Source: Planctomycetota bacterium | Lineage (GTDB): Bacteria; Planctomycetota; Planctomycetia; Gemmatales; Gemmataceae | DNA: 60,835 nucleotides | Assembly: GCA_021781415.1 (NCBI GenBank) | Contig: JAJXWW010000183.1 | Coordinates: forward strand, 1-60,835 | Reading direction: 5' to 3' | Made by a program: the position numbers and the translations under genes | The notes under the pieces: generated by a model | Seen by the model: the letters and a program-made list of their open reading frames with translations, nothing else | The model's database searches: none | What the model was told of the DNA's origin: nothing | Part shown: one piece after another, positions 36,865 through 45,396 of the stretch | How positions within the stretch are numbered: position 1 is the stretch's first letter | How the letters are laid out: each line of letters begins with the position of its first letter

Positions 36865-37300
36865 CCGTGGCGAGGTTTGGCTGGCCGACCTTGGCATCGC
36901 GGCCAAGATTCGGCCGTGCCTCGTGCTGAGTATACCGCCCGACCCACAGGATCGGATGTTGGTTACGGTGACGAAGCTGGAGTCGGAAGGACTTCACGTC
37001 TCGTGCAACAACGGTGACTCGCTTTGGATCGCGGCAGCGGTGCGCGAAGCGGACGGAAGGCCCAAGTTTTCTGAAGATGCTTGCTGCTTGATTTGGAAAT
37101 CGCCTCGCTGGGTTGCGGTCTTTCCAGCGGGAGGTCTGTTCACCTACGAAATACCCGGTTCCCTGCCAGAATTGATTGCCCTCATCGCGACGGTCTACGC
37201 CAACTATCGTCGACGGGGCGGTTCTTTGAAGGAAGCCATTTCGCAAGTCGTGACGGATGCGGAACATTACCCGATCGATCGCTCACCGGCGCATGTATGA
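36845..37300 (+). CDS. MazF/PemK-like N-terminus joined to an unrelated C-terminus
   Basis: 151 aa from ATG 36845. Residues 1-43 fit a MazF/PemK toxin (DRGEVWLADLGIAAKIRPCLVLSIPP and RMLVTVT). After that the usual toxin core is missing and a different sequence follows (LHVSCNNGDSLWIAAAVREA, then LIWKSPRWVAVFPAGGLFTYEIP). The protein looks chimeric, probably made by a deletion that joined two genes, so toxin activity is doubtful. Its antitoxin-like partner overlaps upstream. Confidence 0.6.
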   Translation: MPVPHPDRGEVWLADLGIAAKIRPCLVLSIPPDPQDRMLVTVTKLESEGLHVSCNNGDSLWIAAAVREADGRPKFSEDACCLIWKSPRWVAVFPAGGLFTYEIPGSLPELIALIATVYANYRRRGGSLKEAISQVVTDAEHYPIDRSPAHV

Positions 37301-37321
37301 TGCTAACTTGAGGATCGCACC

Positions 37322-38827
37322 ATGACTCTAATCGGCCTGGACCTTAACGCTACCCGCGCCCGAGCGATTCAAGGCGAGCAACACGGCTCTGGCCCGCGCA
37401 TTCCGCTCGGTGTACCCTTGGAGGGCGGCGAATGCGAGTTGCCGTTGGCGCTGAGTCTGGAGGAACGGCAGCTGCGCGTCGGTCGGGCTGGGGCGAGTTT
37501 GTGTCGCCGTTCGCCGCACCTGGCGTGCTTGGATTTCCTGCCCTATCTCGGCGACGACCGCGTTTGGAACGGGGGAAGACATCGACTCGATGCCGTCGGC
37601 GCGCTCTCGGTTGTGTGCGAATATCTGCAACGACGCATCGGAGCCGCCGAAGGCATTACTGTAGCGCTGCCGGCCTATTGCAATGCGGCTCAGGCGGCGA
37701 TTGTGGCGGATCGAGCCGGGCGGGCGCGGTTGAACCTACTCGGTTCGGTCCCGTCGCCGATTGCCGTCGCCTTGGCGGCGCACGAACACCTTCCGTGGTC
37801 GGGTGTCGCCGTCGTTCTCGATCTCGATGGCCATGCCTTCACGCTCTCCGCCGTGTCCGTGCGCGACGAGGTGTTGCGAATGGCACACCTGCGCGTGGTC
37901 CCACCCTTGGCGCGAGGCGTTTGGCTGTGTCGATTGCTCGATGGCTTCGCCTTGCGCTGCGTTCGCCTCAGTCGGCGCGATCCGCGCGAGTCGGCGGAAA
38001 CCGAGCAGACGCTGTTCGATCGTCTCGCCGATCTGTTGGATGCACGCAGCCGCGAGGAGTCGGCGGAGATCGTTCTTCAGACGCCGCATTGGTATCAGCA
38101 TTTGAAGTTTTCGATGGCGGAGTTGTCTCAGTTGTGTTCGCCCTTGGTACGTCGCACGCTCGTCGAGTTGGAACATTTCTTGGCGGAGATCGCCGAGTTG
38201 GGTCCGGTCGGCGCGGTGTTGCTGACCGGAGCGGCATCGCGCCTACCCGGCTTAACGGCGGCCGTCGAGCGGTTAATTGGTCCTCCCGATGTCGATTCGG
38301 CTCGCCAACAAGATAGCGTGGACTTCGGGGAAGATTTGATCGAGGAAGCGATGTCGGCGGCGCGAGTCCACATTCTCGACGACGACGCGATTGCACGAGC
38401 GGCCTTCGATTTGGCCGTTCGCCAAATGAACGGAGAGCTGACGGACGGCCATCTCGACGGCGCGCCTTTGCCGGGCAGCGCGACGGCGATGGCCGGCGAT
38501 CGAGGGGCCGCGCGTCTGCACTTTCGCGGTCGGGACCATTTGCTCGACGATCAAGTCTTCTCGCTGGGTCGCGATCCTGCGTGCCATCTCGTTTTCGAGA
38601 CCGATCTCTATCCGACCGTTTCTACCCGCCACTGCGAGATCGTGTTGACGCGCGGCGCATATCTGCTCCGCGATCGCAGCCGATATGGTACTCTAATTAA
38701 CGATTGCCTCGTCACACAGCCGACGGCTCTTCATTCCGGCGACTGGATTCGTCTCGGTCCCGATGGGCCGGTGCTTCGTTTCCTCGGCCAGGCCAGTGGA
38801 CAAAGTCGCCTCATGACGACAGCGTAA
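37322..38827 (+). CDS. Hsp70/actin-fold ATPase-like protein with C-terminal FHA domain
   Basis: 501 aa. The N-terminal ~330 residues have actin/Hsp70-fold motifs: IGLDLNATRARAI (phosphate-1), VVLDLDGHAFTLSAVSV (phosphate-2) and VLLTGAASRLPGL (adenosine). Residues ~395-495 are an FHA domain, SLGRDPACHLVFETDLYPTVSTRHCEIVLT, that binds phosphothreonine. The catalytic residues of Hsp70 are not all evident, so it may be a structural pseudo-ATPase. It precedes a vWA protein by 46 nt and follows an ExbB-like gene region. A role in a phospho-signalled envelope complex is an inference. Confidence 0.78.
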   Translation: MTLIGLDLNATRARAIQGEQHGSGPRIPLGVPLEGGECELPLALSLEERQLRVGRAGASLCRRSPHLACLDFLPYLGDDRVWNGGRHRLDAVGALSVVCEYLQRRIGAAEGITVALPAYCNAAQAAIVADRAGRARLNLLGSVPSPIAVALAAHEHLPWSGVAVVLDLDGHAFTLSAVSVRDEVLRMAHLRVVPPLARGVWLCRLLDGFALRCVRLSRRDPRESAETEQTLFDRLADLLDARSREESAEIVLQTPHWYQHLKFSMAELSQLCSPLVRRTLVELEHFLAEIAELGPVGAVLLTGAASRLPGLTAAVERLIGPPDVDSARQQDSVDFGEDLIEEAMSAARVHILDDDAIARAAFDLAVRQMNGELTDGHLDGAPLPGSATAMAGDRGAARLHFRGRDHLLDDQVFSLGRDPACHLVFETDLYPTVSTRHCEIVLTRGAYLLRDRSRYGTLINDCLVTQPTALHSGDWIRLGPDGPVLRFLGQASGQSRLMTTA

Positions 38828-38873
38828 ACTGCAACTGCGTCTCCCATCGACGCGGAGGCGAAAGGATTCTCTT

Positions 38874-40286
38874 ATGCGCGTTCGCCATCGCATCCCCTCG
38901 ATCTTCAATTTGTCCATGGTGGACGTACTGTGCTGCGCGCTCGGTTGCGTCATTCTGTTGTGGCTCATCAATTTGCGCGAGGCCAAGCAATACGAGGATA
39001 GCGCTGGGGAAGAACAACGTCGAATCGGCGATGAATTAACGCGGCTCCAAACCGACCGCGAGGAGACGCTGAGCAAGCTGTCTCTCTTGCAATCGCGGGT
39101 CGAATCGCTCCAAGAGGATAAAAGCGATCAGCAAAAGATTTTGAAGCGTTTGACGGATCGCATCGCCTCGCTGACCAGCGATTTGAAAGAGCGCTCCTCG
39201 CGTTTGGAACTGGAGACCGCCCGCGCCGACGAGTTCGAGCGCAAGGAGAAGCAAGCCATCGCGCGGATCGCCGACCTGGAGACAAAATGGAACGCCAGCG
39301 CGAAGCGCGGCGAAAAGGAGACGGCGCGCGCCCGCGAATTGGCCGAGGCGTTGACCGAGGCCAAAAACCGTTTGAAGGACATGCGGGATACTGCCAAAGT
39401 CGTGCCGAGTCTTCGTGCCGATCTGAAGGAAGCGCGCGAACAGTATGCCTCCGAAAAAGCCCTGGCCTCGGCACTGGAGAAAGAGATTGCCAAACGTCTG
39501 CGCGAGGTGAAGGACGCCGAAAAAAAGCTGGCGAGCATCCAATCGTCGCAAGCCGCCCTGGAACGCGATCTCGCCCAGCGCGATAAAGAGATCTTAACCT
39601 TGCGACAAGAGAACAAGAAACTACAAGTCGAGTCGGGTCGCGTCCGATCTGAGGCGGACAATCGTTTCGCGGGCATCGAGTTGACCGGACGCCGCGTTCT
39701 CTTCCTGGTCGATGCGTCCGGCAGCATGGAACTAGTGGACGAAAACACCAAAGCTCCCACGAAATGGGCCGACGTTCGCAATACGGTCGCGCGGCTGATG
39801 CGCAGCACGCCCAGTTTGCAAAAGTACCAGGTCGTCGTCTTCTCGGAAACGGCTTCATTCTTGTTTGACGGCGAGGAAGAATGGCTCGATTTCAACGCGG
39901 TCACAAGTCCGCAGCGCGCGGTGGACGCCCTGGCGAAGATTGTGCCAAAGGGTGGCACCAACCTGTACGCCGCGCTGCAATTGGCCTTTCGCCTTCGCAA
40001 TAAAGAGATGGACACGATCTATTTACTCTCCGATGGCTTGCCCAACCTCGGCGAGGGAATCGACGCCGGGGCCGCGACTACCCTGAAGGAAGTCGATCGT
40101 ACCAATCTGCTCGCGCGCCACTTGCGCAAAACGTTGCAATCGGATTGGAACCGCCCGCGTGCCGGCCAACCGCGCGTGCGCATCAACACGATCGGTTTCT
40201 TTTACGAAAGCCCCGACGTAGGGGCATTCTTGTGGGCTTTGGCGCGCGAGAACGAGGGCAGTTTTGTGGGTATGAGTAAGCCATGA
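38874..40286 (+). CDS. Membrane-anchored coiled-coil vWA protein
   Basis: 470 aa. One TM (VDVLCCALGCVILLWLINL, about residues 15-33) is followed by a long charged coiled coil (about 40-255). A von Willebrand A domain follows, with the MIDAS motif DASGS (RVLFLVDASGSMELVD). The last part includes the MIDAS-like KGGTNLY and DTIYLLSDGLPNLGEG. It is fused or overlaps by 4 nt with the next gene's start. It may form a scaffold with the FHA/Hsp70-fold and ExbB-like proteins. Confidence 0.82.
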   Translation: MRVRHRIPSIFNLSMVDVLCCALGCVILLWLINLREAKQYEDSAGEEQRRIGDELTRLQTDREETLSKLSLLQSRVESLQEDKSDQQKILKRLTDRIASLTSDLKERSSRLELETARADEFERKEKQAIARIADLETKWNASAKRGEKETARARELAEALTEAKNRLKDMRDTAKVVPSLRADLKEAREQYASEKALASALEKEIAKRLREVKDAEKKLASIQSSQAALERDLAQRDKEILTLRQENKKLQVESGRVRSEADNRFAGIELTGRRVLFLVDASGSMELVDENTKAPTKWADVRNTVARLMRSTPSLQKYQVVVFSETASFLFDGEEEWLDFNAVTSPQRAVDALAKIVPKGGTNLYAALQLAFRLRNKEMDTIYLLSDGLPNLGEGIDAGAATTLKEVDRTNLLARHLRKTLQSDWNRPRAGQPRVRINTIGFFYESPDVGAFLWALARENEGSFVGMSKP

Positions 40287-41227
40287 CGGAACGGAGCGAT
40301 CACGACCAGCGTTTCAAGACGCTGATTCAAGAGTTTTTCCCCGACTTTCTGGCCTTATTCTTCGCGGAGTGGGCTGCACGGTTGGACTGCTCCGCCGTCG
40401 AGTGGTTGCAACAAGAAGTTTTCTCCGATCCACCGGAAGGCTCCCGTCGCGTTCTCGATCTCGTCGGCAAATTGCCAACGCGGCAAGCGGTTCGCGGACA
40501 ACGACCCGGCGAAGACGATAGTTGGCTCGCTCTGGTTCATATGGAAATCGAGGCGATGGACAAAGCGAGCCGTCTACGGCCGCGCTTATTCCATTCCTAC
40601 ACCGATCTGCGTAACAAACACCGCCTTCCGGTCTTGCCCATGGCCGTGTATTTGCACGTCGGCATGGAGGGCATCGGCGTTGATTTTTATGAAGAGGCAT
40701 TCTGGGATTTTAAGACGGTGCGATTCCAGTATTTGTATGTAGGTCTTCCCGAATTGGACGGATTAGAATATGTAAGGGGCGACAACTGGCTGGGAGTCGC
40801 GTTGTCTGCGTTGATGCGGATACCGAAGGAGCGTATGGGCTGGCTGGGAGCCGAGGCTTTGCGGAGGATTTCGAGTGCGCCGTTGACCGACCAGCAGCGA
40901 TTTTTGTTGGGCGAGTGCGTTCAGGCATATCTGCCGTTGGACGACGAGCAACAACGCGAGTTTCAAAAACTGGTAGCGACCGAACCGTATCGAGGAGTGC
41001 AGGCAATGAACACGACCTGGTTTGAACGAGGCATCGAAGAAGGCATCGAGAAAGGCATCGAAAAGGGCCACCGCGAGCTACTACGCGAGCAGCTGGAAGA
41101 GCGGTTCGGCCCGCTTTCCGAAACGGTGCTTGCGCGGTTGCGGCAGTTGCCAGCGGATCAACTTTCAAGTTTGGGACGCGCCTTGATGCGTGCGAAGTCT
41201 TTGCGCGAACTGGGATTGGAAGTCTGA
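40283..41227 (+). CDS. Rpn/PD-(D/E)XK-type putative transposase/nuclease (DUF4351-like)
   Basis: 314 aa, starting at ATG 40283 and overlapping the upstream vWA stop. It begins HDQRFKTLIQEFFPDFLALFF, typical of the Rpn/YhgA-like family, and the nuclease core includes DLVGKLPT and HMEIEAMDK. A Gly/Glu/Lys repeat (GIEEGIEKGIEKG) precedes the C-terminal LLREQLEERFGPLSETVLARLRQL, a DUF4351-like region. These proteins are often associated with recombination. Here it may be a cargo gene rather than functionally linked to the vWA gene. Confidence 0.8.
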   Translation: MTERSDHDQRFKTLIQEFFPDFLALFFAEWAARLDCSAVEWLQQEVFSDPPEGSRRVLDLVGKLPTRQAVRGQRPGEDDSWLALVHMEIEAMDKASRLRPRLFHSYTDLRNKHRLPVLPMAVYLHVGMEGIGVDFYEEAFWDFKTVRFQYLYVGLPELDGLEYVRGDNWLGVALSALMRIPKERMGWLGAEALRRISSAPLTDQQRFLLGECVQAYLPLDDEQQREFQKLVATEPYRGVQAMNTTWFERGIEEGIEKGIEKGHRELLREQLEERFGPLSETVLARLRQLPADQLSSLGRALMRAKSLRELGLEV

Positions 41228-41252
41228 TTCTCGCGCGATTTCAATCGAGCGT

Positions 41253-42290
41253 TCAGATGCGAGCGAGGATCTGCTGGATAGCCCAATCCGCCGCTTCGCG
41301 AATCAACGGCTCCGGGTCTTCAAGCGCGCGACGCAGCGACGGCAGAGCGCTGGCATCGCCGATGTTACCCAGCACGAAAGCCGCATTGCGCAGTAATCCA
41401 CTCCGTTTTGTCCTCATAAGAGCCGTGCCGCGAAAGCGACGGCGAAACTCCTCTTCGCTCAGACTCAAGAGTTCGGACGCATCGAGTCGCATACAACCTT
41501 GCAGTTCCGGCTCCATGCTCCCCGGCGCTTTACGATTCCACGGGCAAACGTCTTGACAAACATCGCAGCCGAACAGCCAATCGCCAACACCCGAACGCAA
41601 GGCCAGTGGAACCTCGCCGCGCTCCTCGATCGTCAAATAGCTGATACAACGCCGAGCATCGAGCGTTCCGGGCGCGACAAAGGCTTGCGTGGGGCAGGCA
41701 TCGAGACACGACGTACAAGTGCCACAATGGGCCACAATGTGAGGCGCGTCGCAGGATAGCTCCAGATCGGTTAGCAACGCGCCGATAAAGAAATAGCTGC
41801 CCAGACCTTTATTCAACAGCATGGTATTCTTGCCGAACCAACCCAATCCCGCGCGGCGAGCAAAGTCGCGCTCAAGGAGGGGAGCGGTATCGACGACGGC
41901 GCGCCCTCGACATGCCGGATGATCCTGGCGCAGCCAATCGAGGAGACCGTGGAGGCGAGCGCGCAGGACATCGTGATAGTCGCGGCCGCGCGCATAACAG
42001 GAGATGCGTCCCACGGTCGAACTGGACGTTGAGGGTTCTGGGACGGCTGATTTTTCGGGGCGGTAATTCATCGCCACCATGATAACACTGCGAACTTCGG
42101 GTAGGATCGAAGATGGATGGCGGCGCGCCTCGCCGTGACGGTGTAGATAATCCATCGCACCGGCGTACCCGCGGTCGAGCCATTCTCTCAGACGATCGAA
42201 ACCGTCTGCCACCGTCGCCGGAGCGATGCCGACCAAGTCGAAGCCGATACGACGCGCCTGCCGTTTCAGCCGCTCTTCCAAAGTTTCCAT
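41253..42290 (-). CDS. queG: Epoxyqueuosine reductase
   Basis: 345 aa. The N-terminal domain has LVGIAPA and GAMDYLHRHGEARRHP typical of QueG. Two ferredoxin-type motifs are present, CGTCTSCLDACPTQAF and CDVCQDVCPWN, giving the two 4Fe-4S clusters that carry electrons to the cobalamin cofactor. A C-terminal HEAT segment (LGNIGDASALPSLRRALED) is also found in the family. It reduces epoxyqueuosine to queuosine in tRNA. The gene is convergent with the Rpn-like gene. Confidence 0.93.
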   Translation of the reverse strand: METLEERLKRQARRIGFDLVGIAPATVADGFDRLREWLDRGYAGAMDYLHRHGEARRHPSSILPEVRSVIMVAMNYRPEKSAVPEPSTSSSTVGRISCYARGRDYHDVLRARLHGLLDWLRQDHPACRGRAVVDTAPLLERDFARRAGLGWFGKNTMLLNKGLGSYFFIGALLTDLELSCDAPHIVAHCGTCTSCLDACPTQAFVAPGTLDARRCISYLTIEERGEVPLALRSGVGDWLFGCDVCQDVCPWNRKAPGSMEPELQGCMRLDASELLSLSEEEFRRRFRGTALMRTKRSGLLRNAAFVLGNIGDASALPSLRRALEDPEPLIREAADWAIQQILARI

Positions 42291-42489
42291 GCGTCCATTT
42301 TACCGCAATCGCTGGAGCGAACGAGAGGAGGAAGGCCGATTGCCGTGTGACGGGCTTGGCCATATCAAATAACTACGATGGAATGTCGAATCGAATAGGC
42401 GAGGTTCGGCTACCGTCGAAGTCTTCTGGATAACGACGCCGAGTTGTTCGGCGTCATTGGCTTGAAACGAAATCTTGAGGGAATGACGC

Positions 42490-42873
42490 ATGCGCACGGT
42501 GAAGTATTTCATGATGGCGGTGTTGACGATGGGCCTCGTCTCCGGCCTGGGCATGTTCCGGGCCGCCGACGATGCCAAGCCGAAGTACAGCATCGAAGAC
42601 GTCATGAAGAAGGGCATGAAGGGCAAGCCGAGTTTGTGTGCCAAGGTGGCCAGCGGCAAGGCGAGCAAGGACGACCAAAAGAAGCTGCTGGAGATGTTTG
42701 AATGTCTGTGCAAGAGCAAGCCGCCCAAGGGCGACGAAGGCGATTGGAAAAAACGAACCGAGGAATTGGTCTCGGCAACGAAGGAAGTCATCAACGGTAA
42801 AGCAGCGGGAGGCAAAGCCCTCCAGAAGGCTGCCAATTGCAAGGCGTGTCACCAAGCTCATAAAGAAGATTGA
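42490..42873 (+). CDS. Small exported monohaem c-type cytochrome-like protein
   Basis: 127 aa. An N-terminal signal peptide (FMMAVLTMGLVSGLGMFRA) is followed by a Lys-rich helical body (IEDVMKKGMKGKPSLCAKV). A C-terminal CKACH haem motif (about residue 117-121) lies in a NCKACHQAHK context. The arrangement resembles class II or cytochrome c-prime-like proteins in which the haem site is C-terminal. An electron-transfer role is inferred. Confidence 0.75.
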   Translation: MRTVKYFMMAVLTMGLVSGLGMFRAADDAKPKYSIEDVMKKGMKGKPSLCAKVASGKASKDDQKKLLEMFECLCKSKPPKGDEGDWKKRTEELVSATKEVINGKAAGGKALQKAANCKACHQAHKED

Positions 42874-42903
42874 TCGCTTTGTCGTAGTTTCGCAATCGAC
42901 CGT

Positions 42904-42932
42904 CGGTTAGCCGCGACGCGCAGCGGAGCGCG
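42904..42932. repeat. GGTTAGCC repeat family, single arm
   Basis: GGTTAGCCGCGACGCGCAG followed by a GC-rich tail matches one arm of the palindromes at 51961-52030 and 57747-57808, and the copy at the right window edge. It lies between the haem protein and the ThDP decarboxylase genes. Confidence 0.75.
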
Positions 42933-42975
42933 ATACCCGACGGTCGGTTGTTTCCGCAAGGGATGGAGTGCATCC

Positions 42976-43458
42976 ATGTTCGATGGTGCCTCCGTGGTCC
43001 AGGCGCTTCAAGACTGCGGAGTTACGCATGTTGTCTGGATTCCCGATAGCGACCTCGGGCGATGGGAGCCGGAGTTGCGCGAGGCTCCTCGCCTGCAACT
43101 CCTCCGCGTCTGCCGTGAGGGCGAGGCCATTGCGTTGGCTGCGGGACTGAAACTGGGCGGCAAAAACCCCGTCGTTCTGATTCAATGCACCGGCCTGTTC
43201 GAGGCCGGCGATACCTTGCGCAACATTCTCCACGATTTGCACGTCCCTCTTTTCCTCCTCATCGGCGTTCGCAGTTATCGTGCCCATCAAAAAGGCGAAT
43301 CGACCGATAGCTGCCCCGTATTCACCGAGCCGATTGTCCGCGCCTGGCAGATCCCCTACGTTCTGCTCGACGAGCGCCACGCTCCCTCCGACATTTCGGA
43401 CGCATATCGTCGGGCCAGCGCGAAGAACGAATCGTTCGCCGTTCTCCTTGCCGAGTGA
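42976..43458 (+). CDS. ThDP decarboxylase alpha subunit, sulfopyruvate decarboxylase-like
   Basis: 160 aa. It is the N-terminal (Pyr) half of a ThDP enzyme, with VCREGEAIALAAGLKLGGKNPVVLIQ, carrying the conserved Glu of the family, and ENS-like stretches absent. The separate alpha and beta subunits are typical of ComD/ComE sulfopyruvate decarboxylase and of some phosphonopyruvate decarboxylases. The ATG at 42976 is followed by FDGASVVQALQDCGVTHVVWIPDS. In archaea ComDE makes sulfoacetaldehyde for coenzyme M. In bacteria the substrate varies, so the exact reaction is uncertain. Confidence 0.75.
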   Translation: MFDGASVVQALQDCGVTHVVWIPDSDLGRWEPELREAPRLQLLRVCREGEAIALAAGLKLGGKNPVVLIQCTGLFEAGDTLRNILHDLHVPLFLLIGVRSYRAHQKGESTDSCPVFTEPIVRAWQIPYVLLDERHAPSDISDAYRRASAKNESFAVLLAE

Positions 43459-43465
43459 GTTTCCC

Positions 43466-44038
43466 ATGATGAAGCTATGCGAAGCTCTGGAAGTGGTGGC
43501 GTTGCATCGCGGACAACGTATCGTCGTCGCCACGATGAGTGCGGCGGGCGAGTGGCCAAAATGGTCGGATACGCCGCTCGATTTTATCTATATACCCTCT
43601 GCAATGGGGCAGGCTCCATCGCTGGGTTTGGGATTGGCGCTCGCGCAACCGGAGCGAGGCGTCCTGGTCCTGAACGGCGACGGTTGCACGCTGATGAACT
43701 TGGGCTGTCTCGTGACCTTGGCCCATCATCCGGCCAACGTGTTCTTGCTCATCGTCGAGAACAGCTTGTACGAGGTAACGGGCGGGCAACCCACGGCCGG
43801 CGCGGGTCGCGTCGATTTTGCGGCATTGGCCAAGGCTGCTGGGATTGAGCGCGTCTATCGTTTCGACCGCGCCGACGCCTGGCGCGGCGGCGCGGCGGAA
43901 GCGCTATCGGGGCCGGGGCCGGTCGTCGTCTCTCTCCAAGTCGAAGGCCGCATCGGCCAGAAGACACCCAAGGCACCGCGCCCCATGAGCGAACAGATCG
44001 CACGCTTGCGTGGCGGACTCGGCTTCACTCCCTCTTGA
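43466..44038 (+). CDS. ThDP decarboxylase beta subunit, sulfopyruvate decarboxylase-like
   Basis: 190 aa from ATG 43466, only 7 nt after the alpha subunit. It holds the ThDP-binding motif GDGCTLMNLGCL and the downstream NSLYEVTGGQPTAG, which together bind the pyrophosphate and metal. The active site would form between this protein and the alpha subunit. With the alpha gene it is a two-gene operon, as in ComD/ComE, but a phosphonopyruvate-type reaction is possible. Confidence 0.78.
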   Translation: MMKLCEALEVVALHRGQRIVVATMSAAGEWPKWSDTPLDFIYIPSAMGQAPSLGLGLALAQPERGVLVLNGDGCTLMNLGCLVTLAHHPANVFLLIVENSLYEVTGGQPTAGAGRVDFAALAKAAGIERVYRFDRADAWRGGAAEALSGPGPVVVSLQVEGRIGQKTPKAPRPMSEQIARLRGGLGFTPS

Positions 44039-44171
44039 CCGGCAGTCTCTCATCCGTCCGCGAAACCTTTCTGCGTCCCCTTTCCCTTCTCATTTTCTCA
44101 TCGCTCACTCAGATTGCATTCATTCTCAGTTAATCACTTTATCATACATAACATTCTAAAATGCGTCGAGA

Positions 44172-45128
44172 ATGGAGACTCGTATTCGTTTCGCCATCTC
44201 GTGTGGAAACGATTGGTCCCAGCTCGCCTTGGACACTTGTGGCGGAGGAATGGTGGGAACGCTGCTCTATCTCGATATACCCCTTATCGTCCTCGGCATG
44301 CTGGCGTTGTTTGCCGGAAGCCGACCTTGCTTTCGTCGTCGATCTACTTCACGGTCCCGCAAGCCTCGCGCTCCGTGGGTCAGTGTCTACCTTGTGCTTT
44401 CGGGGGTTGCATGTCTGATCGGTGCCGCAATCGACATGGGCTTCGCCGAACGGGAGAGAAGACAGAAAGTCGCGCTGGATGAAATGCTCCGCGCGAGCGA
44501 CGATGGCACAATCGCCCCGATGTGGCCCTTCCCTCCCGGCACGCCCGCTCCCGACTTTCGCTTGCCGACCCTGAAAGACGGAGCGTTGGTGTCCCTAAAG
44601 ACTGTTCGAGGTTCCAAACCAAAGCCAGTCTTGCTCGTTTTAAGCAGCTTCACCTGAAACATTTTCTGCAAGCAGGTGGTTCATCTGCGGGAATTGCAAG
44701 AAAACTATGTCGATCGTATTCAGATCGTCTTTGTTTACATACGAGAGGCGGGGCACGAGACGGAAGGCGAACTGAAGAAAGTTGTAGCAGAGGAGGACAG
44801 GACACAGGGGCAGCGTCACTCTTCGCTTCGTTTGGCACGAGAAGGCATGAAACACTATCGGCTGTCGTTCCCTTGTCTCCTCGACGACGCCGACGAGACC
44901 GTCTCTCGACTCTATCGCGCCTTTCCCATGCGCCTGTTGCTTATCGATGCGGAGGGCAAAATCGCTCTCGATTCGGGCCTCCCACTGTATGGATCCGTTC
45001 CCTGGGACAAAATCCGCAATTGGATCGCGCAATCCGTCCCCGCGCCCGCTTCCCTTACCAACGAGAACAAAAACCCCCCGAACGATCGTCGCCAAGCACT
45101 CTCGAATGGTGGCGTCGTTGAGGACTAG
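44172..45128 (+). CDS. Predicted redoxin/deiodinase-like selenoprotein with in-frame UGA
   Basis: The frame is open from ATG 44172 through a single TGA (44655-44657) to the stop at 45128, giving 318 aa if the TGA encodes Sec at about residue 162. An alternative start at 44250 has GGAGG immediately before it. Two TM helices (about residues 30-50 and 72-92) precede a thioredoxin fold. The Sec position falls exactly in the redox motif, PVLLVLSSFT-U-NIFCKQ, where deiodinase/AhpC-like proteins have a Cys or Sec, and IVFVYIREAGHE follows as in the deiodinase-like family. A SECIS-like hairpin follows the UGA. It lies after the ThDP decarboxylase genes. The redox substrate is unknown. Confidence 0.8.
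44655..44704 (+). promoter_or_regulatory. UGA and SECIS-like stem-loop in the redoxin gene
   Basis: After the UGA, GCAGGT (44672-44677) pairs with ATCTGC (44683-44688) around a GGTTC loop that starts 20 nt after the UGA and begins with GG. A lower stem TTTTCTGCAA (44662-44671) pairs with TTGCAAGAAAA (44694-44704), leaving one bulged A and a five-nt asymmetric bulge. The loop distance and the leading G match bacterial SECIS rules. Confidence 0.75.
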
Positions 45129-45137
45129 CCCGGATTG

Positions 45138-45305
45138 CGCACCACAGAGAACGCAGAAAGCGCAGAGCAAGAAAGAGAAATGAGTTAAGCACACCGGCCT
45201 CGCATGTCGCCGCGGCAAACTCGCTCGACCCTCAACGAGCTTAAACGCTTGAGAGTCAATCTCCTGTATTTTCTCTGCGATCTCCGCGATCTCCGTGGTG
45301 GCCTA
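45138..45305. repeat. Inverted repeat with ACCACAGAGAACGCAGAAAG arm
   Basis: The 268-bp gap before the FHA-kinase gene holds a purine-rich arm near 45138-45181 and its approximate reverse complement at 45268-45302 (TCTCTGCGATCTCCGCGATC). This is a widespread intergenic repeat type. No gene is visible in this gap. Confidence 0.55.
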
Positions 45306-45396
45306 TTCGGATTCATCGTTCGTGGCGGCGAGCTCGACGGAATCGCTGGGGCTCGCCGGAAGGAGCAGGGGATTGAGGGCGCGAGGACTGGGTGGG

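Noticed and set aside
44676..45128. Independent 150-aa thioredoxin-like ORF
   Set aside because: It lacks the first beta strand and redox motif of the fold, which lie in frame just before the UGA at 44655.
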